A stretch of 64,000 nucleotides of DNA, from assembly GCA_049671745.1 (NCBI GenBank), contig JBATVL010000087.1:23561-87560 (forward strand). Reading direction: 5' to 3'. Position 1 is the stretch's first letter. Each line of letters starts with the position of its first letter. The DNA is from SNAP01 sp049671745. GTDB taxonomy: Bacteria; Bacteroidota; Bacteroidia; Bacteroidales; Marinifilaceae. The notes under the pieces are model-generated. The model was not told the origin of the DNA. It worked only from the letters and a program-made list of their open reading frames with translations, and did no database searches. Positions 55,378 to 64,000 of the stretch are shown one piece after another. The translations under genes and the position numbers were made by a program.

Positions 55378-57828
55378 ATGAAGGTATCATTACATTGGTT
55401 AAAAGACTATCTTAAGATTGATACTCCTACAGAAGAACTGTGCGAGATATTAACACAAATAGGCCTTGAGGTTGAAGGACTAGAAAAGTACGAAGCAATT
55501 AAAGGCGGATTAGATAAAGTCTTTATCGGCGAGGTGCTTACTTGTGTACCTCACCCTGATTCTGATCACCTTAATATTACAACTGTAAATGTAGGTTTCG
55601 AAGAACCACTTCCTATTGTTTGTGGAGCTGCTAATGTAGCTGCTGGAGAAAAAGTTGTTGTTGCAACTGTTGGATGCGTTCTTTATGATGGAGATGAATC
55701 TTTCGTTATTAAGAAATCAAAGTTAAGAGGTGAGCCGTCTATGGGAATGATTTGTGCTGAGGACGAACTTGGACTTGGTACTGGACATGATGGAATTATG
55801 CTTCTTCCAAAGGATGCTGTTGTTGGTACTCCTGCTGGTGATTATTTCGATATATTTAGAGATGAAATTATAGAAATAGGACTGACTCCTAACCGTGTAG
55901 ATGGTGGTTCGCATATTGGTGTGGCTAGAGATTTAGCTGCTTTCTTTAAGCAAACACAAGATATTGATTACACTACTCCATCTGTTGAAGATTTCAAAAT
56001 TGACAACAATGATTTAAACATAGAAATTGAAGTTAAAAACCCAGAGGCTTGTGTAAGATACTCAGGTGTTTCAATGACAGGTGTCAAAGTTGAAGCATCT
56101 CCAGAATGGTTACAAAATAGACTTAAGGCAATTGGCTTAAACCCAATAAATAATCTTGTCGACATTAGCAATTATGTTCTTTTCGAAACAGGTCAACCAT
56201 TACATTTCTTTGATGCTAATAAAGTTTCTGGAAATAAAGTGATTGTACAAACTCTTGCTGGTGGGACTAAATTCACAACTCTTGATGAAACAGAAAGAGA
56301 ATTGAATGAGAAAGATTTAATGATTTGCAACGATAATGAACCAATGTGTATTGGTGGTGTATTCGGTGGATTAGAATCTGGTGTAACAGAAAATACAACT
56401 AATCTATTTATTGAATCAGCTTGTTTTGATCCAGTTTATGTTCGTAAAACTGCTAGACGCTTTGGATTAAATACAGACGCTTCTTTCCGTTTCGAAAGAG
56501 GTACAGATGCAAATGCTACAATTTATGCTCTTAAACGTGCTGCAATGCTTGTTAAAGAGATATGTGGTGGTGCTGTTTCTTCTGAAATTAAAGATTATTA
56601 CCCTACTAAAGTAGAATTTTTTAATGTTGATGTTAAATATTCAAGAATAAATAGACTTCTTGGTAAAGAACTTGAAAAAGACGTTATCAAGAACATACTT
56701 CTTTCTTTAGAAATGATTATTGCTAATGAAGATGGAGATGATTTATTAGTTCAAGTGCCTCCTTACAGAGTTGATGTAACTAGAGAAGCAGATATCATTG
56801 AAGATATTCTACGTATATACGGATTCAATAATATAGAGGTTCCTGTTCAAGTACAATCTGTTCTTTCTTATGCTCCTACTCCTGATGTATATAAATTAAG
56901 AAATGTTGTTTCTGATATTCTATCTGCAAACGGATTTAATGAGATAATGAACAACTCTCTTACTAAGGCTCATTATTACGAGGGCATGGAGACTTTCTCT
57001 GCAGACAATACTGTAAACATTGTTAATCCTTTAAGTTCAGACTTAAACGGCATGAGACAAACATTACTATTCGGTGGTTTAGAGTCTATTTCTTATAACG
57101 TTAATCGTAAGAACCCAAATGTAAGATTCTACGAGTTTGGTAGATCATATTTCCGTTTTGAGAAAGAAGATTTATCTCACCCAGTTAAGAAATACTTCGA
57201 GGAAGAACATCTTGGATTATTTATTTCTGGTAATAAAGAATCAGAAAACTGGAATCTTAAAGAAGAACCTACTAACTTCTTCCAAATGAAATCTTATACA
57301 GAATTAATACTTAAGAAATTAGGTTTCTCTGTAGAAAGAATGAAAATTAAGGAAACTGATAGCGATCTATTCGTTGAAGGCATAGCATATTTCCAAGGAA
57401 AAATCAAGCTTGTAGAGTTTGGATTAGTTAATCCTGCACAACTTAAGAAAACTGATGTTTCTGTTCCTGTATTCTATGCTGATTTCAATTGGGCAAACAT
57501 CATTAAGGAGATTACAAAGAATAAGATTCGTTACACTCCTTTATCTAAGTTCCCTGCTGTTAAACGTGATCTAGCTTTACTTTGTGATAGAAGTACTACT
57601 TTTGCTGAGATTAAACAAATAGCTAATAACTGTGAAAAGAAACTTCTTAAATCTGTGAATATATTTGATATTTATGAGAATGACTCTTTAGGTGAGAATA
57701 AGAAATCTTACGCTATTAGCTTTACACTTGCTGATGATGAGAAGACTCTTGCTGATAAACAAATTGATAAGATAATGCAAAAACTTATTAAGAGTTACGA
57801 AAAGCAATTAGGTGCTGTTTTAAGATAA
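55378..57828 (+). CDS. pheT: Phenylalanyl-tRNA synthetase beta subunit
   Basis: An 816-residue beta subunit with the tRNA-binding (EMAP-like) domain (about 40-150, PHPDSDHLNITTVNVG), B3/B4 editing domain, B5 domain (about 405-475), the catalytic-like core and the C-terminal anticodon-binding FDX domain (about 720-815, YTPLSKFPAVKRDLALLCD). It charges tRNA-Phe together with PheS, which is not in the window. A terminator follows. Confidence 0.97.
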   Translation: MKVSLHWLKDYLKIDTPTEELCEILTQIGLEVEGLEKYEAIKGGLDKVFIGEVLTCVPHPDSDHLNITTVNVGFEEPLPIVCGAANVAAGEKVVVATVGCVLYDGDESFVIKKSKLRGEPSMGMICAEDELGLGTGHDGIMLLPKDAVVGTPAGDYFDIFRDEIIEIGLTPNRVDGGSHIGVARDLAAFFKQTQDIDYTTPSVEDFKIDNNDLNIEIEVKNPEACVRYSGVSMTGVKVEASPEWLQNRLKAIGLNPINNLVDISNYVLFETGQPLHFFDANKVSGNKVIVQTLAGGTKFTTLDETERELNEKDLMICNDNEPMCIGGVFGGLESGVTENTTNLFIESACFDPVYVRKTARRFGLNTDASFRFERGTDANATIYALKRAAMLVKEICGGAVSSEIKDYYPTKVEFFNVDVKYSRINRLLGKELEKDVIKNILLSLEMIIANEDGDDLLVQVPPYRVDVTREADIIEDILRIYGFNNIEVPVQVQSVLSYAPTPDVYKLRNVVSDILSANGFNEIMNNSLTKAHYYEGMETFSADNTVNIVNPLSSDLNGMRQTLLFGGLESISYNVNRKNPNVRFYEFGRSYFRFEKEDLSHPVKKYFEEEHLGLFISGNKESENWNLKEEPTNFFQMKSYTELILKKLGFSVERMKIKETDSDLFVEGIAYFQGKIKLVEFGLVNPAQLKKTDVSVPVFYADFNWANIIKEITKNKIRYTPLSKFPAVKRDLALLCDRSTTFAEIKQIANNCEKKLLKSVNIFDIYENDSLGENKKSYAISFTLADDEKTLADKQIDKIMQKLIKSYEKQLGAVLR

Positions 57829-57848
57829 ACATATTAATCAGTAATATA

Positions 57849-57880
57849 AAAGCCTCAAGAGTTAATCCTCTTGAGGCTTT
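57849..57880. terminator. Bidirectional terminator between pheT and the histidine kinase
   Basis: AAAGCCTCAAGAG pairs with CTCTTGAGGCTTT around a 6-base loop, between converging genes. Confidence 0.85.
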
Positions 57881-57903
57881 CTATTTATGTATTAGAACAA
57901 TAA

Positions 57904-59922
57904 CTACAACTTTAAAACTATAGGTATTGAAAAAGAAAATATAGAACCTTTACCCTCTTCTGAAAAAGCATTTATTTCTCCATTGTTTTTTTCTACAAAT
58001 TCTTTACATAAAATTAAACCTAATCCTGTTCCAGTTTCTTCATTTGTACCTACACTTGTTATTTTTTCTTCAATTTTAAACAACTTCAAAAGATTAAGCT
58101 TGCTTATTCCAAGTCCATTATCTTCTATTGATAATATCAAATTATTTTTTTCTACTCTTGAGTATATATTTATCTTACCTTTATTATTCGTAAATTTTAT
58201 CGCATTACTTAAAAGATTACGAATAACAGTAGATATCATATTTCTATCTACTAGAACTATTTGTTCTTCTAGAATATCTACCCTAATATCTATATTCTTA
58301 GCCTTTCTTTGATCATCCAAAGTTTTAACTTCATTCTCAACCAAACATAAAATAGACAATTCTTTAAAATCACATTCTATCCCGGATGTTTGAAGGCTTG
58401 CCCATTGCAAAAGCTCAGTTAATAAAGTAAATAATTTATTTGAAGATTCATTAAGTACTCCTAAATATTGCTTTCTTTCTTCATCATCTAGTTCATCATA
58501 ATCTTCAAGTAATATCTCAAGTATACCTATCAGACTATTAAAAGGATTTTTCAAATCATGAGCTATTATAGAGAAAAATCTATCTTTTGAAGCATTTAAA
58601 ATGACCAATTCACTCTCTCTATGCTGTAGTCTTGATATATTATCATTATTCTGTATTAAAACTGTATTTATTCCTCTAACTAAAGCTTGACGTTCTTTAT
58701 ATCCATCTACCATTTCTTTTATACAAGAATTAGTATTTACAGCCTTTTCAAACTCACAATAAAATCGGTTAAATTCATTTTCTATTTTCCCAGAGATTCT
58801 TTTACTTATTTGACAAATAAGTAATATTAAGAAGGCTAATATAAATAGAATTAAAAAAAGAGATATATATAAATCTTTCTGCAAATTAGCTTTATTACTT
58901 TTAATAATATCCTCCGCTGTGTCTATATCTGTAAATCCTCCTACTGCCCAATCCCAACATTTAATTCTTTTAACATAAGATTGTAAATTTCTTACCTCTT
59001 TTCTAGATTCAAGATATAATCTATATGTATAAAATCCCTCTCCTTTTTGAAAAGCTAATGAATCTATTATAGGAAACAATTCTTTTCCATCTGCATCTTT
59101 AAATTCTTTAAAACTAAGAGCTTTTGCTATTCCTGAATTGCGAGTAGTAAGTACATTTCCATTTCTTTCTAATACAAATATATAACCATCATCATCGTAT
59201 CTTATGGCAGTAATTTTTTTTATTGCTGATTTCTTTACATCATTTTTGTGACACTCTAAATAATCACCAGTACCTACAAACCAACCATAAAAAGGTAAAT
59301 TTCTAAAATAAGATGTTTTTCTGTGTGAATATCCAGTAGTATCATTTGGTAATTTCCAATAATATGTAACAGAACCTTCATCATTAGCTTTTGCAGCTTT
59401 TACTATCTTTCGGATTGGATATCCTCCTTTTGTATTTCTTAGATTCAGTACATTTTCACCCTCTATTCTAGCATCTATTGGATGTAAAATATTATACCCC
59501 TTCTTACTTAAGATATAATAATAACCTCTACCATTAAAGAAACTTACAGAACGAAGTGCCTCTTTTATAATCTCTTGTATTTGTTTGTCTGTAAATTTAA
59601 ATCTATTTTTATTATACAAATTAACTGCAATAGAATAAGCCTCATCTACTCTATTTCTCAAATCAGCATGCATTCTTTCTTCTAAACTATCTCTTAAAAT
59701 CTCTACGGTTTTTATTGCAGAATCGACCTGACTCTTTATATGTGATTGTTTTTCCTTGTATATTTGCTTACGAAGGTTTTTTATATCAGAAGTATATTTC
59801 TTTGATTCAAAAATAATACTTACAATAAGAAAACTCAATATTACGATAAGTGCAACAAGTATCAAATAATTCCTTGAAGTACCTGAATAACTTCTAAGAC
59901 TTCCTTTCTTCCACATTTTCAA
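57904..59922 (-). CDS. Sensor histidine kinase with double Cache domain
   Basis: A 672-residue membrane kinase. Helix 1 (about 19-38) and helix 2 (351-372) flank a periplasmic sensor of two Cache modules (about 80-225 with RGYYYILSKKGYNILHP and FYGWFVGTGDYLE; 230-335 with DDDGYIFVLE and WDWAVGGF). Then comes the HisKA domain with His455 (SIIAHDLKNPFNS) and HATPase motifs NLLSNAIKFT, EDNGLGIS and GTGLGLIL. It has no receiver domain and no response regulator beside it. Cache modules usually bind small organic acids or amino acids; the ligand is unknown. Confidence 0.93.
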   Translation of the reverse strand: MKMWKKGSLRSYSGTSRNYLILVALIVILSFLIVSIIFESKKYTSDIKNLRKQIYKEKQSHIKSQVDSAIKTVEILRDSLEERMHADLRNRVDEAYSIAVNLYNKNRFKFTDKQIQEIIKEALRSVSFFNGRGYYYILSKKGYNILHPIDARIEGENVLNLRNTKGGYPIRKIVKAAKANDEGSVTYYWKLPNDTTGYSHRKTSYFRNLPFYGWFVGTGDYLECHKNDVKKSAIKKITAIRYDDDGYIFVLERNGNVLTTRNSGIAKALSFKEFKDADGKELFPIIDSLAFQKGEGFYTYRLYLESRKEVRNLQSYVKRIKCWDWAVGGFTDIDTAEDIIKSNKANLQKDLYISLFLILFILAFLILLICQISKRISGKIENEFNRFYCEFEKAVNTNSCIKEMVDGYKERQALVRGINTVLIQNNDNISRLQHRESELVILNASKDRFFSIIAHDLKNPFNSLIGILEILLEDYDELDDEERKQYLGVLNESSNKLFTLLTELLQWASLQTSGIECDFKELSILCLVENEVKTLDDQRKAKNIDIRVDILEEQIVLVDRNMISTVIRNLLSNAIKFTNNKGKINIYSRVEKNNLILSIEDNGLGISKLNLLKLFKIEEKITSVGTNEETGTGLGLILCKEFVEKNNGEINAFSEEGKGSIFSFSIPIVLKL

Positions 59923-59974
59923 TGACTCTCTTATATAGTTTATTAATAAACACCAAAAAATATATTATTGAATA

Positions 59975-59982
59975 CAAAAGTA
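59975..59982 (-). promoter_or_regulatory. -7 box of the histidine kinase gene
   Basis: TACTTTTG on the minus strand, 53 bases before the start. Confidence 0.4.
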
Positions 59983-60062
59983 ATACGATAAATTAGATTA
60001 CTAAATATATAGCTTTATAATTCAGCATTATAAGAAAAAAACTAGTGATAATTCTTTTTTAT

Positions 60063-60070
60063 TATCTTTG
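60063..60070 (+). promoter_or_regulatory. -7 box touching the YgiQ start codon
   Basis: TATCTTTG ends 5 bases before the ATG at 60076, so transcription from it would begin at or within a few bases of the start codon. Confidence 0.45.
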
Positions 60071-60075
60071 CAGAC

Positions 60076-61905
60076 ATGAATAATAGAGATATAAAAAATT
60101 GGCTGCCTACTACAGCTAAAGAAGTTAAAGAAAGAGGATGGGAAGATATTGATGTAATTCTGTTCTCTGGCGACGCTTATGTTGACCATCCTTCTTTTGG
60201 TGCTGCTGTTATAAGTAGAGTTATTGAAGCAGAAGGCTTGAAAATTGCCATTGTACCACAACCGAATTGGAGAGACGACTTAAGAGATTTCAAGAAACTT
60301 GGCAAACCGAATATGTTCTTTGCTATTTCTCCTGGCTCTATGGATTCTATGATAAATCATTATACTGCGGCTAAACGTAAACGTTCTGACGATGCATATA
60401 CTCCTGAAGGAAAGTCTGATATGCGCCCTGACAGACCAACTATTGTTTATACTAAAATACTTAAAGAGCTTTTTCCTGATGTACCTGTTGTCCTAGGAGG
60501 TATAGAGGCTTCTTTACGTAGATTAACTCATTACGATTATTGGGATGATGAGCTTAAGACTTCTATTCTTGCTGAATCAGGAGCCGATATGCTTATATAT
60601 GGAATGGGTGAAAAACCTATTCGTCAATTAACCACTCTACTTAAAAAAGGAGTGCCTTTTGAATCTTTAACTAATATTCAGCAAACTTCTGTTATGGCTG
60701 ATGATTATACTACATGCGCTGGTAAAAAGAAATGGCAAGAGATTGTTCTTGCTTCTCACGAGGACTGTTTAAATGATAAAAAAGCTTTTGCTAAAAATTT
60801 TAGATATATAGAGGAAGAATCTAACTCCTATGATGCAGCTAGACTAATTCAGAAAGTAGGAGAAAAATACGTGGTTGTGAATCCACAATTCAATACTTTA
60901 TCTACTAAAGAAATAGATAAAATATACGCTTTACCATACACTAGATTACCACATCCTAAATATAAAGATAAGAAGATTCCAGCATATGATATGATTCGTC
61001 ATTCAATTACTATGCACAGAGGCTGTTTTGGAGGATGTTCATTCTGCACTATTTCAGCTCATCAAGGTAAACTTATTGCTTCTCGTTCTCAAGAGTCTAT
61101 TATTGAGGAAGTTCAAAAGGTAACTGAGATGCACGACTTTAAAGGATATATATCTGATCTAGGTGGACCATCTGCTAATATGTACGGAATGCAAGGAAAA
61201 GATATTAAGGTTTGTAAACTTTGTAAAAGAGCTTCTTGTATCTTCCCTAATATTTGTCCTAACCTTAACACTGATCACAGTAAACTAACAGAAGTATACA
61301 AACAAGCTTCTATGGTTGAGGGTGTCAAGAAAGCATTTGTAGGATCTGGGGTTCGCTACGATTTAGTTCTTCACCATTGTAAGGATAGAAATATAAATGC
61401 AAATAATAAACAATATCTTGAACAGTTAATAAACAAGCATGTTTCGGGCAGACTTAAAGTGGCTCCAGAGCATACTTCTGATGAGGTACTTAGAATGATG
61501 AGAAAACCTTCTTTCTCTTTATTTAAGAAGTTAAATAAAGAATTCATAGATATAAATAAGAAGTTTAAGCTTAATCAACAACTCATTCCATACTTTATAT
61601 CTTCTCACCCAGGTTCTGAAAATATGGACATGGCCGAACTTGCTATGGAAACTAAAGAATTAGATTTTAAACTTGAACAAGTTCAAGATTTCACTCCTAC
61701 TCCTATGACGCTTTCTACTGTTATGTATTACTCAGGATATCATCCATATTCGCTTGAGAAAATATATACTGCTAAATCACCTAAAGAGAAAGAACTGCAA
61801 AGGAAATTCTTCTTCTGGTATAAAAAAGAAGAAAGAAGAGATCTTATTGCTGAACTTACTAAAGCAGGAAAAAAAGATTGGGTTGAAAGATTACTTGGAA
61901 AATAA
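60076..61905 (+). CDS. YgiQ family radical SAM protein
   Basis: A 609-residue protein. The N-terminal domain (MNNRDIKNWLPTTAKEVKER, then GDAYVDHPSFG) is B12-binding-like; VLGGIEASLRRLTHYDYWDD is a family signature. The radical SAM cluster is in MHRGCFGGCSFCTI (Cys-x3-Cys-x2-Cys), about residues 315-330. The C-terminal part has KVAPEHTSDEVLRMM. The reaction of this widespread family is unknown. Its promoter box suggests an almost leaderless transcript. Confidence 0.95.
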   Translation: MNNRDIKNWLPTTAKEVKERGWEDIDVILFSGDAYVDHPSFGAAVISRVIEAEGLKIAIVPQPNWRDDLRDFKKLGKPNMFFAISPGSMDSMINHYTAAKRKRSDDAYTPEGKSDMRPDRPTIVYTKILKELFPDVPVVLGGIEASLRRLTHYDYWDDELKTSILAESGADMLIYGMGEKPIRQLTTLLKKGVPFESLTNIQQTSVMADDYTTCAGKKKWQEIVLASHEDCLNDKKAFAKNFRYIEEESNSYDAARLIQKVGEKYVVVNPQFNTLSTKEIDKIYALPYTRLPHPKYKDKKIPAYDMIRHSITMHRGCFGGCSFCTISAHQGKLIASRSQESIIEEVQKVTEMHDFKGYISDLGGPSANMYGMQGKDIKVCKLCKRASCIFPNICPNLNTDHSKLTEVYKQASMVEGVKKAFVGSGVRYDLVLHHCKDRNINANNKQYLEQLINKHVSGRLKVAPEHTSDEVLRMMRKPSFSLFKKLNKEFIDINKKFKLNQQLIPYFISSHPGSENMDMAELAMETKELDFKLEQVQDFTPTPMTLSTVMYYSGYHPYSLEKIYTAKSPKEKELQRKFFFWYKKEERRDLIAELTKAGKKDWVERLLGK

Positions 61906-61909
61906 ATAT

Positions 61910-61937
61910 AAAGAAGTTATCGAAAGATGACTTCTTT
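61910..61937 (+). terminator. Terminator after the YgiQ gene
   Basis: AAAGAAGTTATC pairs with GATGACTTCTTT (one G-U) around a GAAA tetraloop, followed by a T-run. Confidence 0.85.
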
Positions 61938-61963
61938 TTTTTATCACATTAACTACAAAACAC

Positions 61964-63352
61964 ATGAAATTAAAAATAATAGCATTTATCTTATTCTCTA
62001 TATTAATAGTATCGACAAAAGCTGAATCATATAAAATAAAACTCCGTCTTAAGAACACAAAAGACACCTCTGTTTACCTTGCTCACTACTATGACGGTAA
62101 AGTATTCTCTATAGATACTACATCTATTAAACCTAACGGGAAAGCTATATTTTCTAAAAACAAGAAACTACCCTCTGGACTATATCTTATATATCTGCCT
62201 TCAAGGAAATACTTTGAGGTTTTTATTGGAAAAGATCAAACGTTAACTATTTCTTCTGATATGATGAACATACAGAATTCACTAAAGATAAAAGGCTCCA
62301 TAGAAAGTATATATTTCCGTGAATATCAATCTTTCCTAGAAGAAAAAACAAAGGAACGCAAGAATATCATAGAGAAAGATGATAAAACAGAGTTTAATAA
62401 TAAAATGAAGTTCATAAATACTGAAATGCAGAAATACATTAAAAATATTTCTACAGAACTACCTAATACATCTCTTTCCAGTTTTGTTAATTTCACTATT
62501 AGTCCTGAAACTCCAGATTACGATAAAATTATAGATCATAATATAGAAAACAGAAAAGATTCCATAGCAATCCTTTCTTATTTCTACAATAAAAAACATT
62601 ATTGGGATAATGCTAATCTTTCTGATAGTACATTATTAAGAACACCTATCTTTAAATCTAAACTTGATAATTATTTTAACAACACCCTTATTCTTCATCC
62701 TGATACTATAACGAATGCATCAAATATGCTTATTGAAAGTGCAAGAGGTAATAAAGAGATGTTCAGATACCTTTGCTCTTATTGCTTTAATTATAGCTTA
62801 GATAGCAAAATAATGGGTATGGATAGAGCTTTCTACAATATTGCTAATAAGTATTATCTATCTAATGATGTGTATTGGCTTACTGATAGCACTAGAAACA
62901 AAATAAGAGAAAAGGTTCTTAAATTACAATATAACCTAATAGGCAATAAAGCTAGAGATATTAAATTACAAACTATAGATGGAGAACTAACTAGTCTATA
63001 CACAACTGATGCCAATCTTACATTAATGGTCTTCTGGGAACCTAATTGTGGACATTGTAAAAAAGAAATGCCTCAACTTAAAACTGAGATATTAGAGAAA
63101 TATGCTGATAAAGGGCTTAAAGTATTTGCCGTAAACATTCAAAATAATAAAGCAGAATGGAATAAGTTTGTTGAAGATCATGAATTATTCGATTTTATCA
63201 ACTGTAATGATCCTAAAAACACATCTAATTTTAGATTTTATTACAATATAGACTCTACTCCCATGTTATATCTTCTTGACAAGAATAAAAAAATCATAGC
63301 TAAAAAGATTAATATTAATACTCTTTCTAAAATAATCAAATCTAAAATTTAA
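61964..63352 (+). CDS. DUF4369/thioredoxin-fold thiol-disulfide oxidoreductase
   Basis: A 462-residue secreted protein: signal peptide (IIAFILFSILIVSTKAE), an N-terminal DUF4369-like beta domain (20-110, LKNTKDTSVYLAHYYDGK), a helical DUF5106-like middle (110-320) and a C-terminal TlpA/ResA-type thioredoxin domain with WEPNCGHCKKEMPQ (CGHC active site, about 367-370) and the cis-Pro in STPMLYLL. It probably reduces disulfides in the periplasm. It lies before the Cys-rich protein at 63460, a possible client. The fragment at 1224 resembles its middle part. Confidence 0.88.
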   Translation: MKLKIIAFILFSILIVSTKAESYKIKLRLKNTKDTSVYLAHYYDGKVFSIDTTSIKPNGKAIFSKNKKLPSGLYLIYLPSRKYFEVFIGKDQTLTISSDMMNIQNSLKIKGSIESIYFREYQSFLEEKTKERKNIIEKDDKTEFNNKMKFINTEMQKYIKNISTELPNTSLSSFVNFTISPETPDYDKIIDHNIENRKDSIAILSYFYNKKHYWDNANLSDSTLLRTPIFKSKLDNYFNNTLILHPDTITNASNMLIESARGNKEMFRYLCSYCFNYSLDSKIMGMDRAFYNIANKYYLSNDVYWLTDSTRNKIREKVLKLQYNLIGNKARDIKLQTIDGELTSLYTTDANLTLMVFWEPNCGHCKKEMPQLKTEILEKYADKGLKVFAVNIQNNKAEWNKFVEDHELFDFINCNDPKNTSNFRFYYNIDSTPMLYLLDKNKKIIAKKININTLSKIIKSKI

Positions 63353-63459
63353 TATTTATCATAGATTTTACAAATCTTTATGTAACAAATAATTTCTAAC
63401 ATGGGTATACTTAAAGTATTGATTATATGATTCTAACCCCCCTAAAGAAAATAAACATG

Positions 63460-63831
63460 AAAAGATTATTGATTTTAGTCCTATTAATTTGTGGTATATA
63501 CTTTACGCAAAGTATACTTATTGCCAATGATAACACTACAGATAATAACATTAAAATAGAGCAGACTTCTGATGCACCTCAAGTTAAAAACTGTTGTAAA
63601 GATGTTAAAGTTGGTGAAAAATGTCCAGTATGTGGAAAAGTAAAAAAAGCATGTCCTGCTAATTGTAAAAAGGCTTGTTGTAAAAAAGACGCTAAAGCTT
63701 CTTGCTGTACTAATACTAAAGTAGGTGAAAAATGTGCTAAGTGTGGAAAGGTTAAAAAAGCATGTCCTGCTAATTGTAAGCAAAAATGCTGTAAAAAGAA
63801 AGCTAAAGGATGTTGTGCTAAGAAAAGATAA
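63460..63831 (+). CDS. Small secreted Cys/Lys-rich repeat protein
   Basis: A 123-residue protein from the ATG at 63460 (MKRLLILVLLICGIYF); an upstream in-frame ATG at 63427 gives no better signal peptide. The mature part has two 37-residue repeats, KVGEKCPVCGKVKKACPANC and KVGEKCAKCGKVKKACPANC plus following Cys pairs, with 18 cysteines in total and many lysines. The CxxC and CC pairs suggest metal binding (zinc, copper or iron) or a disulfide-rich fold, but I do not recognise a family. It follows a thioredoxin-fold gene by about 107 bases and is ended by a terminator. Confidence 0.75.
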   Translation, partial: KRLLILVLLICGIYFTQSILIANDNTTDNNIKIEQTSDAPQVKNCCKDVKVGEKCPVCGKVKKACPANCKKACCKKDAKASCCTNTKVGEKCAKCGKVKKACPANCKQKCCKKKAKGCCAKKR

Positions 63832-63853
63832 TCTTTAATTTCTAATAAGATAT

Positions 63854-63884
63854 AAAAGCTTGGGAATTTATTTCTCAAGCTTTT
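63854..63884 (+). terminator. Terminator of the Cys-rich protein gene
   Basis: AAAAGCTTGGGAA pairs with TTCTCAAGCTTTT (one G-U) around a 5-base loop, followed by T. Confidence 0.8.
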
Positions 63885-63908
63885 TTATGCTATAATTTAA
63901 TATACACA

Positions 63909-63942
63909 AAAAGGAGATTATCAATAAAGATAATCTCCTTTT
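63909..63942 (-). terminator. Terminator of the tRNA-Thr transcript
   Basis: AAAAGGAGATTATC pairs with GATAATCTCCTTTT around 6 bases, directly after the tRNA 3' end. Confidence 0.8.
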
Positions 63943-63943
63943 G

Positions 63944-64000
63944 AGCCGGTGGAGGGACTCGAACCCACGACCTGCTGATTACAAATCAGCTGCTCTAGCC
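63944..64000 (-). tRNA. tRNA-Thr (anticodon TGT), 5' part off the window
   Basis: The complement shows part of the D arm, the anticodon arm GCTGA-TTTGTAA-TCAGC with anticodon TGT (63981-63983), the T arm with TTCGAGT and the 3' acceptor CACCGGC plus T. CCA is not encoded. The T stem (GTGGG/CCCTC) has one U-U mismatch. The 5' acceptor strand lies beyond base 64000. Confidence 0.85.

Noticed and set aside
63484..63878. Minus-strand frames over the Cys-rich protein gene
   Set aside because: They mirror the repeats of the real gene; promoter, signal peptide and terminator all favour the plus strand.

Overview
The window is AT-rich chromosomal DNA from a member of the Bacteroidota, most likely Bacteroidales-like. 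Supporting signs are a SusC/SusD pair with its own ECF sigma factor and FecR anti-sigma factor, a short RpoD without region 1.1, a PorP/SprF protein beside a large surface protein with a gliding-type C-terminal sorting domain (type IX secretion), DUF4369 thioredoxins, 6-bladed beta-propeller lipoproteins, and promoter boxes of the Bacteroidota -7 type (TAnnTTTG) instead of E. coli boxes. Species cannot be named from the sequence alone.

Bases 1-16,600 hold an uptake locus and envelope genes. A nitroreductase and an AraC regulator diverge at the left edge. Then, all on the minus strand, come sigma factor, FecR, SusC (with STN domain), SusD and a lipoprotein that looks like an M43/pappalysin-type zinc protease whose HExxH motif has become KIIGL. 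Two paralogous outer-membrane barrels and a stray tail of a third flank this locus. A polysaccharide deacetylase, an RDD membrane protein, a DUF1963-like protein and an unrecognised membrane/coiled-coil protein follow.

Bases 16,600-28,150 are an accessory, scarred region. It holds an AbiE-type toxin-antitoxin pair with a perfect 36-bp palindrome over its promoter, a degraded second copy of the antitoxin 5' end next to an IS3-type transposase remnant, two tandem beta-propeller lipoprotein genes (one split by an in-frame stop), a potassium channel, an orphan HigA/XRE-like regulator with its own palindrome, two frameshifted genes (one with YozE-like and GIY-YIG parts), a DUF2130 protein with three 80-91-residue coiled-coil repeats, and an unusual block of 11-bp tandem repeats and a hairpin upstream of a DUF6266-like gene.

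Bases 28,150-64,000 are mostly conserved chromosome: S41 protease, YfcE phosphodiesterase, prfC, a hotdog thioesterase, a lone receiver protein, uvrB, rpoD, dapF, gyrB, a TPR protein with a barrel-only TonB-type protein, an LTA-synthase-like enzyme, a PorP/adhesin pair, Xaa-Pro aminopeptidase, the nadB-nadC-nadA NAD biosynthesis operon, pheT, a Cache-domain histidine kinase, a YgiQ radical SAM protein, a DUF4369 thioredoxin, a small secreted Cys/Lys-rich repeat protein and a partial tRNA-Thr. Strong hairpin terminators separate many of these units. No CRISPR array, rRNA or intact transposon was seen. I found no clear new multi-gene system; the best leads are the decayed protease of the SusCD locus, the duplicated AbiE control region and the 11-bp repeat block.
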